A stretch of DNA of 64,000 nt, from positions 3,844,001-3,908,000 of the forward strand of contig OZ242974.1 of NCBI GenBank assembly GCA_965211775.1. Reading direction: 5' to 3'. Every line of letters begins with the position of its first letter. The first letter of the stretch is position 1. The position numbers and the translations under genes are program-made. The stretch comes from Thiodiazotropha sp040506975. GTDB lineage: Bacteria > Pseudomonadota > Gammaproteobacteria > Chromatiales > Chromatiaceae. Below are positions 55,634-64,000 of the stretch, piece after piece. The notes under the pieces are model-generated. The model saw only the letters and a list, made by a program, of their open reading frames with translations, made no database searches and was not told the origin of the DNA.

Positions 55634-55743
55634 TGGCAGAGTGTTAGGAAAGCTACTATTCACCCGAGAACCCTCAATGCAGTCGACAAACATGGTATTG
55701 AGCTGAACATAGCGCCAGCTACAACCGGGCCGGCTTGCTTGCT

Positions 55744-56589
55744 ATGATGACTTTGAAACAACAATACAGGCATCAGCCAGTAATTGATTACAAGCAGATG
55801 AATATCAAAGACCTCTCAGTCATCCTGGTGGAACCCTCGCAGACCCAGCGAAAACTCATCGCCAAGCAACTCGCAGCACTGGGAATCAGCCATATCGAAT
55901 TATTCAGCAACGGTAGCGACACGCTGCAGGCCCTGTCCACAAGTAAACCGGACGTCGTTATCAGCAGCCTCCATTTGCCGGACATGGCCGGGACCGACCT
56001 TGTATTTGAGATGCGTGACGATGAGGAACTCATGCAAACCGCATTTATGCTGATCTCCAGTGAAACCAGCCTTTCCTACCTGGATCCGATCCGCCAGGCC
56101 GGCGCCGTGGCAATACTGCCAAAGCCCTTCACCCACGACGACCTCTATCTGGCCATGCAGGCCACCCTGGACTATGTGGAGACGCCCGATCTGGAACTGA
56201 ACGACATCGACACCGAAAACCTGCGAATTCTGATAGTCGATGACAGCGGTATGTCCCGCAAACATATACGCCGCATTCTGGAGGCTATGGAAATTGAGAA
56301 CATTACCGAGGCAGGCAATGGCGCCGAAGCCGCCAGCCTGATCGACCGACATTATTACGACCTGGTCATTTCGGATTACAACATGCCCGAAATGAATGGT
56401 CAGGAACTGGTCGATCATATCCGTGATCAAAGCGGGCAACCCGGTCTCCCCATCCTCATGATAACCAGTGAGTCCAATGAAAACCGACTGGCGGCAGTAC
56501 AGAAATCCGGTGTTTCAGCAATTTGTGACAAACCCTTCACGACAGAGTCCATACAGAGTTTGCTACAGCAGATTCTGTTGGATCTATAA
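55744..56589 (+). CDS. Tandem receiver-domain protein (pseudo-REC + REC)
   Basis: About 281 residues. Start uncertain: ATG 55744 or 55747, or ATG 55798, which begins right at the first receiver (MNIKDLSVILVEPSQ). Receiver 1 has Ser where the phospho-Asp should be (VVISSLHLPDM) and is probably not phosphorylated. Receiver 2 is complete: ILIVDDSGMSR, Asp in LVISDYNMPEMNG, Thr/Ser in MITSES and Lys in CDKPF. There is no output domain, so it likely works by protein contact in a chemotaxis or c-di-GMP pathway. Confidence 0.87.
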   Translation: MMTLKQQYRHQPVIDYKQMNIKDLSVILVEPSQTQRKLIAKQLAALGISHIELFSNGSDTLQALSTSKPDVVISSLHLPDMAGTDLVFEMRDDEELMQTAFMLISSETSLSYLDPIRQAGAVAILPKPFTHDDLYLAMQATLDYVETPDLELNDIDTENLRILIVDDSGMSRKHIRRILEAMEIENITEAGNGAEAASLIDRHYYDLVISDYNMPEMNGQELVDHIRDQSGQPGLPILMITSESNENRLAAVQKSGVSAICDKPFTTESIQSLLQQILLDL

Positions 56590-56852
56590 ACTTAAACGCT
56601 CGCATTAAAAATGATAAATTCATTTAACATTTCAGGAAGTTAATTCACACCACACATAGATATACCATAGTGAATATCGTATGCAGCCATCCCACAACCT
56701 TGCGTCAGCTGCCATAGCGCATAGACAGCGGCATGATAAAGAGTGCCGAAACCGAACTGGTTACCTGATAATGTTCAGTTGGCAATAGGGGTTGGCATGT
56801 CGACAAATCAAGGAAGAGTCAAGCATTGAATATCGATGCCGTTAATGAGCTA
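56590..56852. other. Intergenic interval between the receiver gene and MITE copy 4
   Basis: 263 bp. I see nothing beyond the neighbouring repeat; together with the MITE and IS1380 copy D it makes up a 2.1-kb gene-poor stretch. Confidence 0.4.
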
Positions 56853-57008
56853 GGGCCTGTTAACACTATCCGATTAGCCCTGTTGTGCCTGAAAAAGCGT
56901 CAATCATGGCGTACCCCAAGGGCACTTCCTTCGGGGCGCACCCCAAGGGTACTTCCTTCGGGGCGCACCCCGTAGGGCTGGGGCTATCGGATTAGTGTTA
57001 ACAGGCCC
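56853..57008. mobile_element. MITE-like element, family M, copy 4
   Basis: 156 bp with both inverted ends (GGGCCTGTTAACACTATCC left; complement of GGGCCTGTTAACACTAATCC right) and TA on both sides. Internally the block CGCACCCCAAGGGYACTTCC occurs in tandem. IS1380 copy D sits immediately to the right, in the CTAG created at the MITE edge. Confidence 0.78.
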
Positions 57009-57011
57009 TAG

Positions 57012-58579
57012 CCCGCATGTTTCATCCGTTTTTAAATTTAGCCGGTGATATGGCCAAGCTTGGATGGTTTGCCCTCACTGGGAACCAAACCTCTATCAAG
57101 CCCTGATTTTCCACCCTCCGGGCAGACTCCCCCTTACCCCCATTGTTGATCAACGTGCCGGGGCAGCACTCTGCCGGGCTATCCCGGCTTGAGTCGTGCC
57201 GCCACCTGGAAAAACAGCGCCTGATAGGGATAGGTGCTGGAGAGCAGGAAGCGGATCCGTCGCGTGTTGCGAATGATGACCGCCCCGATCTTGAACAGTT
57301 TGAGCCGGATCGTGGTCATCTGTGCACGCGCCAGTTCCGTGCCCTTCAGCGCGAGGCGCCGGATGGCCTCCATCAGCACATAGGCCAGACTGGACAGCAG
57401 TAGACGAAACTGATTGGCCCACCAGTAATGCGCGCTGGTGCGATCGGCGAACAGCCCCAGTTGCTGCTCCTTGATTCGGTTCTCCATGTCACCACGGGCG
57501 CAGTAGAGGTCATCGTAAAGGCGCTGTTTGTCGCCGGCCAGGTTGGTGACGATGAAGCGTGGATTTGGCCCCTTGTCGGTGACCTCCAGTTTGGCGATCA
57601 CCTTGCGACGCGTCTTCCAGGTGCTGGCGGCATAGTGAAACTGAAAGAATTCCCGCATCTTCATGCCGGTTCGCTTCGCCAGTTCCTCAACCCACTGCAT
57701 GGGCTCACGGATACACCGCAGCAAGGCGTCATTCTTGGCGATGCCCACGATATAGCCCACAGCGTTGCGCTCGCACCAGCTGAGCATGTGGTGACGGCAA
57801 AAGCCGCTATCGCCCCGAAAGATGATACGCACTTCAGGCCAAGCCCGGCGCAGGCGTTTGACCAACAGCGCCAGAATCGCCCAGGCATGCTTGGGCGCAT
57901 CGATCCGGCTGGGCCGCAGATAACTCACCAGCAGTTGATCGCCACAAAAGACATACAGGGGCAGGAAGCAGTAGTGATCGTAGTAGCCGTGAAAGAAGCG
58001 GCCTTCCTGGCGGCCATGCACCGGATCATCCGTGGCGTCGAAATCCAGGATCAGCTCATCGGGTGGTGCATCATATGAGGCAATGAACTGCTCGAGCAGT
58101 AGGTTGTGGACATCAACGGCAACCCGGCGATCGACCCGGTTCTCCAGCCGACAAAGTGTCGACTGGCTGCCCAGTACCTCCTCGCGTTCGATCGAGCTCT
58201 GTAGGGCCGGGTCGGTGCGTAGTGTCTGATGGTCGTTCAGATCTTCATAACCCAGGCAGAGCCCATAGACTCGCTGGCGCAACAGGCTCAACTGGCTGTG
58301 TTCAATATAGCGGGGATCTCGCGGGTCGGGGATGACCGCATCAACCGCCTCGAGCAATCCCAGACGCCTGTCGATCTCACGCAGCAGCAACACGCCGCCG
58401 TCCGAGGTGATATCGCCACCGGAAAACTCGGCTTGAACCTTACGGCGTTTTAGGGCTGGAAAATCAAAGGCAGTCTGGGTGCAGTTTGTCACAGGCAAAA
58501 TCCTTTCGATTACAGTGTAAGCAACTGAATTATATCGAAGTATCAGGATTTTGCCTTTTTAATGCGTGAAATATTGGGG
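57012..58579 (-). mobile_element. IS1380-family element, copy D
   Basis: 1568 bp flanked by CTAG (57008-57011 and 58580-58583). The target CTAG includes the last C of the MITE and its TA flank. Confidence 0.93.
57179..58498 (-). CDS. IS1380-family transposase (copy D)
   Basis: 439 residues, complete, same protein as copy B. Confidence 0.95.
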   Translation of the reverse strand: MPVTNCTQTAFDFPALKRRKVQAEFSGGDITSDGGVLLLREIDRRLGLLEAVDAVIPDPRDPRYIEHSQLSLLRQRVYGLCLGYEDLNDHQTLRTDPALQSSIEREEVLGSQSTLCRLENRVDRRVAVDVHNLLLEQFIASYDAPPDELILDFDATDDPVHGRQEGRFFHGYYDHYCFLPLYVFCGDQLLVSYLRPSRIDAPKHAWAILALLVKRLRRAWPEVRIIFRGDSGFCRHHMLSWCERNAVGYIVGIAKNDALLRCIREPMQWVEELAKRTGMKMREFFQFHYAASTWKTRRKVIAKLEVTDKGPNPRFIVTNLAGDKQRLYDDLYCARGDMENRIKEQQLGLFADRTSAHYWWANQFRLLLSSLAYVLMEAIRRLALKGTELARAQMTTIRLKLFKIGAVIIRNTRRIRFLLSSTYPYQALFFQVAARLKPG

Positions 58580-58725
58580 CTAGTGAAGTGACCATCAGAA
58601 ATACCCAATAGTAGGTGTGGCGGCCGGGAATCGAGCCGAATCCGCCAACAACCTCTACGGATGGTCACAGATATGGTGTAGATGATCCTGGGATCAAAAC
58701 GAAAATTGGGCGAAACCTTGTCATT

Positions 58726-59784
58726 ATGTCTAACGTACTTATCATTGATGATCAATCAATAACCAGAATGATTTTACAGGAATTGGTTGGTTCCATCGAT
58801 AAGGATATCACTTCAACCTGCTTTGCCGACCCTACCCAGGCGCTCGAATGGGCAAAATCTCATGATATCGATCTGGTTATCACGGATTACAAAATGCCGC
58901 AGATGGATGGCATTGAGTTTATCAAGTGGATTAGGCGAATACCTCGCTGCAATGATGTTCCGGTGATGATCGTCACCTGCGTGGAGGATCAATCGATTCG
59001 CTATCTTGCACTGGAATCCGGTGCCAACGACTTTATCACCAAACCCATTGATCATACGGAGTGCCGCGCCCGTTGCCACAATATGCTCACCATGAGTCTG
59101 CAGCGAAAACTGATAAAGAACCGGGCGTTGTTGTTGGAGCGGGAGATCCGTAAAACCACTCAGGAGCTGCATGACCGGGAGCAGGAGACCTTGATGAGAC
59201 TGGCGAGGGCCGGGGAGTACCGGGATGAAGACACCGGGAACCATATCCTGCGCATATCCCGCTACTCAAAGCTGATTGCCCATTGTCTTGGCCTATCTCA
59301 CGAACGATGTGATTTGATCGCCCAGTCCGCACCCATGCATGATATAGGCAAAATCGGCATACCTGACGCCATTTTACTGAAGCCTGGGCGATTAACCCCT
59401 GAAGAGTACAAAATCATGCAACGCCATACACTTGTAGGCTATGAGATTCTTAAAGACAGCCTCTCGAAATATATTCAGATTGGAGCAGTTATCGCGCTCA
59501 ATCACCACGAAAAATTCAATGGTGAGGGCTACCCACACGGCTTGAAGGGCGATAGCATTCCCCTGGAAGCTCGTATCGTGGCCATCGCCGATGTATTTGA
59601 CGCCCTGGTAACCGACAGGCCATACAAAAAGAGCTGGCCTATGGAGAAGGCGATTGAGTATATTAGCGAGGAGCGAGGCAAACACTTCGATCCGGACTGT
59701 GCCGAAGCCTTTCTCAGTGAACTACAGGAGGTAGAATTGATTCACCATGCATTAAAAGCCGCCCCTAGAAGGACAGATGCGTGA
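58726..59784 (+). CDS. RpfG-like response regulator with HD-GYP c-di-GMP phosphodiesterase domain
   Basis: About 352 residues from ATG 58726, chosen because it opens the receiver (MSNVLIIDDQS). The receiver has Asp in LVITDYKMPQMDG and Lys in ITKPIDH. A coiled linker leads to the HD-GYP domain with HDIGKIGIPD, HTLVGYEIL, HHEKFNGEGYPHGLKG (GYP intact) and ADVFDALVTDRPYK. It should degrade c-di-GMP when phosphorylated. The stop overlaps the start of the next gene (GTGA), an RpfC-like protein, exactly as in rpfG/rpfC-type pairs. IS1380 copy D lies 146 bp upstream. Confidence 0.93.
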   Translation: MSNVLIIDDQSITRMILQELVGSIDKDITSTCFADPTQALEWAKSHDIDLVITDYKMPQMDGIEFIKWIRRIPRCNDVPVMIVTCVEDQSIRYLALESGANDFITKPIDHTECRARCHNMLTMSLQRKLIKNRALLLEREIRKTTQELHDREQETLMRLARAGEYRDEDTGNHILRISRYSKLIAHCLGLSHERCDLIAQSAPMHDIGKIGIPDAILLKPGRLTPEEYKIMQRHTLVGYEILKDSLSKYIQIGAVIALNHHEKFNGEGYPHGLKGDSIPLEARIVAIADVFDALVTDRPYKKSWPMEKAIEYISEERGKHFDPDCAEAFLSELQEVELIHHALKAAPRRTDA

Positions 59785-60522
59785 GCATACCCGCGGAGAA
59801 TAGCCCGCCATCACCGGCTGACCCATCCATGACAGGACGCCGATACCACGGTACCGCTTTTGTCGTTAGCAGCATTGTGGTCTGCTATATGGCAGGTCAG
59901 TTCCTCTGGCTGGCACCGTCTGCAGACCAGTTGGCAACCATCACCCTGGCTGCTTATTACGCCATGATACGGATGATCCAGCTCATCACAATTCGCAAAC
60001 CGTATCATCTCCCGCTGCATTTACACGGTCCGCTGGTCGTTTTCGATCAAATATACCTGGGTGTAATGACGCTGTCTGGACTACCCGTATACTTGACATT
60101 GCCACTGTGTGGATTGTTACTCTATATGACGAGATCACTGGGTGTGAGTTATGTATTGATCACCATACCCGTAGCTTTTACCATTGTGCTCTATTCCCTG
60201 ATCGGCTTTTCCGGTTTACAGCTGAATGCGCCGACGGCCATCATCATATCACTGGCGACGGCTTTCACTGCCAGCTTCAATATATTGCTGCCACTATTCA
60301 TCGCGGCAATAAGCAAATCCACCCCATCAGAAAAGCGCAATTCACAGGAGAACGAATCTCAGGAATCTGAGCAAGCACCACAACAGAATACACGTTTTCC
60401 CTCTCCTATCATGGAGAAATCAGGGCTGCGTGTCCTGATAATATCAAATAACGATAATCGGCTGTCATCAATAACCGACCACTTCAACGATTGGGGCTAT
60501 GACTACACAATCAGCGGGAATT

Positions 60523-60546
60523 GCGTTCAGGCGTTCAGGCGTTCAG
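60523..60546 (+). repeat. Three tandem copies of an 8-bp repeat (GCGTTCAG) in the RpfC-like gene
   Basis: Units at 60523-60530, 60531-60538 and 60539-60546. Since 8 is not a multiple of 3, unit number sets the reading frame: two units keep the gene open, three break it. Confidence 0.9.
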
Positions 60547-61392
60547 GCACATGCTGTCACGTTATCAGCTCAATAAATTCGTCTCCTACACAACTGTGAT
60601 AGTTGATCAGCAGGGGCTGGACCTCGACCCGATATCACTGGCGCAACTGATACAGGATGAACCCAGGCTGGCAGGTACAAGACTGATCTGCTACAAGGCT
60701 CCCTCGGTTCTTCATCAGCAATCACATCAGTTACTCCAAGCGGGCTATGCCGCACTCCTCGAAAGTCCCCTGAATAAAGCCCGACTGTTCAGTGCGCTCC
60801 ACGGGGAGCAACGACAATACCTGGATTCCACCAACATTATCTGCCTCTCAGAACACAGAGCACACAAAAAGAGCAAACCAAAACAGGTAATGATCCTGCT
60901 TGCAGGTTCCGCCTCTTCTGAAAGAACCACTCTTAGTAAAGCGCTTATTCAGGCAGGCTATAAAGTGCATATGGTGGATGATGGCGATCAGGCGCTTGAT
61001 ACACTCGAAGAAGAATCCGTTGACCTTGCGATTGTCAATATCAACCTCTCAATTATGAGCGGCACCCAAGTACTCAAACTTCATCGCTTTACCACACCCC
61101 ATAAACAGTGGGTGCCATTTGTATTCTTGAGTAATGAAAACAATGCGGATACGTTACGGCTCTGCCGTTCAATCGGAGTACAGGCCTGCTTCTTCAAACC
61201 CGTGGTTGCGACCGATCTGCTGGAGATGATTCCTGCATTGCTCACCCAGCATCAATCGACAGATACCAACCTCAACCACTACCACACCATACCTGAAGAG
61301 AACAATCTAACGCACTTTCAAAACGCCAGCCTGCTGGATCATATGACACTTTTACGTCTGGAGCGGCTGGATAGCGGTATCACATTCATTAA

Positions 61393-62421
61393 CCTGATTA
61401 CCCCTAAACCTCAGCCATTCTCAAGAGGCGATATGGCATAGGTGGAGTGCGAAGAGCGGCAAAAAGCAATCGTTCAATCATGGCGGGTAAATCGAAACGG
61501 CGGTTAAACCGATATTCGAACTCAGCAAGATAACGCGACACATGTTTATCTCGAATCGCATGAAAAGTACCCAACAGACTGTTTTTGACATTACCCAACA
61601 TCGTGTTTACCCATTTGAAGCACGAATACTGGACACTTTGGCGCCCACCACCCGCCACCATGGGGTTATGATGGCAATCAGCGGTTGTCACGCCACTAAA
61701 GCACCAAAGCCCATCGGTAAAGACTTCGCTGCCAGGCATCAAGCAGGAGCGGGCGTAGCGGGCGATTTCACGTTTGCGGAAGCCCCTTACACGACGCAGT
61801 TGAATTTTCATGGGCCTGCCGTCCCGCGTCGTCTCAACAGCAGCTACGAAAGGGATTTTGTTGCGCGACCCACGACCACGCTTACCGGCTTGCTCGCCTC
61901 CGAGATAAGCATCATCCAATTCGATGCGACCGGCCAGTTTTTTTCCACGCTCACGTTCCATCATCACCTGCATCAACTTATGCTTGAGTCGCCAGGCCGT
62001 ATTGTAGTTCACCCCGATTTCGCGGGAAAGTTGCAGCGCCGAGATACTTTTCTTGCGTTGGGTCAACAGATAGATCGCAAGAAACCACGTTCTCAGCGGC
62101 AGCTTGGTGCCATGGAAGATGCTGCCGGCGGTCAGGGAAGTCTGATGATGGCACTTGTGACATTGATATATCTGACGCTTTTTGAGTTCACAGCCTGTTG
62201 TGTTGCCGCACTCAGGGCAGACATAGCCCGTCGGCCAGCGCAAATCATACAATGCCTGTCGACACTGATCCTCGGTCCCATATTGTTCCAGAAAATCGTG
62301 CAAACCAAGACCTTTTTGAAATTGAATAGTATTTCTCGGCATGATGAAATCCTCTTTTATTCAGTAGGTTCCATTATGCTTGCACCACAGGCTCAATAGC
62401 TGAGCCTCATGAGTAATCAGG
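61393..62421 (-). mobile_element. IS1595-family insertion sequence, copy 6
   Basis: 1029 bp flanked by a perfect 8-bp duplication TTCATTAA (61385-61392 and 62422-62429), inserted in the HPt-like end of the RpfC-like gene. Confidence 0.95.
61404..62342 (-). CDS. IS1595-family transposase (copy 6)
   Basis: 312 residues, complete; differs from copy 1 by Ala for Thr in HNPMV(T/A)GGG. Confidence 0.95.
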   Translation of the reverse strand: MPRNTIQFQKGLGLHDFLEQYGTEDQCRQALYDLRWPTGYVCPECGNTTGCELKKRQIYQCHKCHHQTSLTAGSIFHGTKLPLRTWFLAIYLLTQRKKSISALQLSREIGVNYNTAWRLKHKLMQVMMERERGKKLAGRIELDDAYLGGEQAGKRGRGSRNKIPFVAAVETTRDGRPMKIQLRRVRGFRKREIARYARSCLMPGSEVFTDGLWCFSGVTTADCHHNPMVAGGGRQSVQYSCFKWVNTMLGNVKNSLLGTFHAIRDKHVSRYLAEFEYRFNRRFDLPAMIERLLFAALRTPPMPYRLLRMAEV

Positions 62422-62763
62422 TTCATTAATGACTTGATCAAAATTTTTGAGGCGGAAGGATTCGTAATACTACGCACCATGCGGCAAGCCTTGGATAGGA
62501 AACAATTTGGGCTATTTCTCGATCAAGCACAAATACTACTGGACAGTGCAGGCCAACTTGGCGCATTTGCCCTGTATGAACTGAACCGTAATGCGACCAG
62601 GTTACGGGCCTATGAATTCGAATATAGGGGTTATGAAGTATTTGAAGAAATTGAAAAAACCTTCAACCTCACCTTGCAGGCCTATTCCCATTATCTCTCC
62701 CAGCGTGCTGCAACACTGAAAAAGGACCGCATTTAGATCTTGCAGCGCCGCTGTGGTCCATAA

Positions 62764-64000
62764 CTAAGGTTGCCTCTGTTGGAGATAGTGGTTCAGTGCC
62801 TGACAGGTCACGGAATAGGTCGAGGATATTCTTGCCAACATCTTTACCCCGCGGCTATGTAATTCCGACTGTTCGATACCTGACACGGCTGAGCACACCG
62901 TCTTGAGAGAGAAGGCCCCGATACCCGAGGCATTGTCCGCGATGGCATGGGCACAATCCCGATATTGACTAAGATCCCCCGCCTCCAATGACTTTTGCAT
63001 ATTTATCAGCTGGGCATCACTGTCGCGTAAAAAACTATCAGCCATACTCTGCAGAAAACTTGGATCTTTACTCAGTTTTTCCAAATCCATCAGTGTCTTG
63101 TGATCCAGTACCTGAAGATGCCTCACCGAATTGGCCGCTCGTAGAGGCTGATCCATCAATGTATCGGGTGGAATATCCATCATTTCTATACCCAATACAC
63201 GATTCACCATTTCAAGCAGGTGGGATGAACGGACCGGTTTAGTCAAATAGGCGCTGACTCCAATCTCATCACACTGTTTAACGGCATCCGTCGTTGCATT
63301 CGCTGTAAGAATCATGAATGGCATCTGTGCTTCATCCACATGCATGACACGGTAGTGTTTTATGACATCAATGCCGCCGATATCAGGCATTTGCAGGTCT
63401 ACTATGGCCAGATCATAGGTTTTGGTATCCAATAGCGCTATCGCCTCCTCTCCATTGGAAGCCACATCAACGGTGTGCCCCTGCATTTCCAGTATTTTTT
63501 TTACGACCTTCTGGTTGATCAGATTATCTTCCGCCACCAATACACAAGAGTGTGCGGATTCTCTCGGAGGCAAGCCCTTATACACAATGGACTCGGTATC
63601 TGCTACTTTTCGTGTCTTGTGAAGTACATACATGAATGCATGGTGGAGCTTTTTGTGAGTGACGGGAGGTGACACGATGGCGGAACAATCATCACTATCA
63701 CCTGCCTTGATATCATCCCTTACACAGACTATGGAAAGTCTGTCCAGACTTTTTTCCGCCCTGATTGCGCTTATCAACTCATCAACAGCGAGACCTGTGT
63801 AGTTTTCGTCAATGATTGCCATATCAAACGGAGAGTCCATTTTCTCCGCATTCAATAACTCAAGGAAGCCATCGGCAACACTGGTGCACACTTTTGTTAT
63901 CATCTGCCGTTCCTGCAGATAATCGAGTACATGGTTCTCATTTGACAATAAATCGGTAAACAGAAGCACTTTGACTTCATCGAGGCATATCTCATCATCC
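62764..64000 (-). CDS. RpfC-like REC-REC-HPt protein (N-terminus outside window)
   Basis: The frame is open through the right edge (a GTG at 63969 is probably internal). Visible parts: a first, degenerate receiver-like region (FDMAIIDENYTG; Pro in SPPVTHKKLHHAF), a second receiver with complete motifs (CVLVAEDNLINQK, Asp in LAIVDLQMPDIGG, ILTANAT, Lys in LTKPV), and a C-terminal HPt domain with the expected His in DCAHAIADNASGIGAFSL. It resembles the C-terminal half of RpfC-type hybrid sensors and is related in architecture to the broken gene that faces it tail to tail. Whether a kinase domain lies further upstream cannot be seen. Confidence 0.85.
   Translation of the reverse strand, partial: DDEICLDEVKVLLFTDLLSNENHVLDYLQERQMITKVCTSVADGFLELLNAEKMDSPFDMAIIDENYTGLAVDELISAIRAEKSLDRLSIVCVRDDIKAGDSDDCSAIVSPPVTHKKLHHAFMYVLHKTRKVADTESIVYKGLPPRESAHSCVLVAEDNLINQKVVKKILEMQGHTVDVASNGEEAIALLDTKTYDLAIVDLQMPDIGGIDVIKHYRVMHVDEAQMPFMILTANATTDAVKQCDEIGVSAYLTKPVRSSHLLEMVNRVLGIEMMDIPPDTLMDQPLRAANSVRHLQVLDHKTLMDLEKLSKDPSFLQSMADSFLRDSDAQLINMQKSLEAGDLSQYRDCAHAIADNASGIGAFSLKTVCSAVSGIEQSELHSRGVKMLARISSTYSVTCQALNHYLQQRQP

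Larger units (their letters stand above)
59781..62736 (+). pseudogene. Kinase-less RpfC-like protein, broken by an 8-bp repeat frameshift and IS1595 copy 6
   Basis: Starts with GTG 59781, overlapping the HD-GYP gene. The N-terminal ~170 residues hold about five TM helices in the RpfC sensor style. No HisKA or HATPase domain follows; instead there are two receiver-like domains and a C-terminal HPt-like helix bundle. The phosphorylation residues are missing: receiver 2 reads AIVNINLSIMSG (Asn for Asp) and the HPt helix DQAQILLDSAGQLGA (Gln for His). Lesion 1 is (GCGTTCAG)x3 at 60523; with two units the text reads NCVQAFRHMLSRYQ and the frame is continuous. Lesion 2 is IS1595 copy 6; removal plus one TTCATTAA copy gives GITFINDLIKIFEAEG. 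The second frame alone runs 60521-61441, the tail 62434-62736. Confidence 0.85.

Noticed and set aside
7010..62421. Composite transposons formed by pairs of IS1595 copies
   Set aside because: Individual copies have their own perfect duplications with different sequences, so they moved singly; no shared duplication flanks a pair.

Overview
The window looks like a gammaproteobacterial chromosome. The support is a CpxPRA-type envelope-stress operon, a MetA-type homoserine acyltransferase, TcdA, dGTPase, a PiT phosphate carrier, a tRNA-Asp, an RpfG/RpfC-like pair and abundant c-di-GMP enzymes. A large periplasmic multiheme cytochrome c, TlpA-like and DsbA-like thiol proteins and a CZB chemoreceptor suit an environmental, redox-flexible bacterium. 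A free-living or symbiotic sulfur oxidiser of the Chromatiales/Sedimenticolaceae type would fit, but that placement is inference. The window is heavily invaded by mobile DNA: six near-identical IS1595-family copies, three copies of one IS1380-family element plus one relative, one IS4-family and one IS200-family element, and two families of short inverted-repeat elements.

Layout. 1-3526: the end of a PAS-GGDEF-EAL protein, then two tandem PhnD-like binding proteins. 3534-6940: a cytochrome remnant, a sensor kinase gutted around IS1595 copy 1, its intact response regulator and a small membrane protein. 7010-9610: IS1595 copy 2 with an IS1380 element nested in its end. 9736-12124: an SOS cassette (LexA, Y-family polymerase, SRAP-like protein) preceded by two GTTC-N7-GTTC type LexA boxes. 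12394-17496: parvulin isomerase and nine-heme cytochrome. 17876-19050: a broken TlpA-like gene. 19429-25214: chemoreceptor, small membrane protein, DsbA-like protein, methyltransferase and TcdA, split by IS copies 3 and 4. 26299-31597: binding protein followed by a triply damaged GGDEF-EAL-CZB gene. 32052-34660: cpxP-cpxR-cpxA-like operon. 34682-44278: dgt, EamA transporter, DUF2959 lipoprotein, PiT transporter, GGDEF-EAL protein, membrane protein, IMPase and tRNA-Asp. 45763-53363: DUF1800/DUF1501 pair, the first split by two IS1380-family elements at one CTAG site. 53376-55344: MetA and a P-loop protein. 55744-64000: tandem receiver protein, RpfG-like HD-GYP protein, a broken kinase-less RpfC-like gene and a second RpfC-like protein running off the end.

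Two themes stand out. First, c-di-GMP signalling is dense (three GGDEF-EAL genes and one HD-GYP), and two of the GGDEF-EAL genes sit directly beside periplasmic binding-protein genes, suggesting ligand-controlled c-di-GMP modules. Second, signal-transduction genes are being eroded: a sensor kinase, a GGDEF-EAL-CZB protein, a TlpA-like protein, a DUF1800 protein and an RpfC-like protein are each interrupted, and the exact target duplications allow most ancestral reading frames to be reconstructed.
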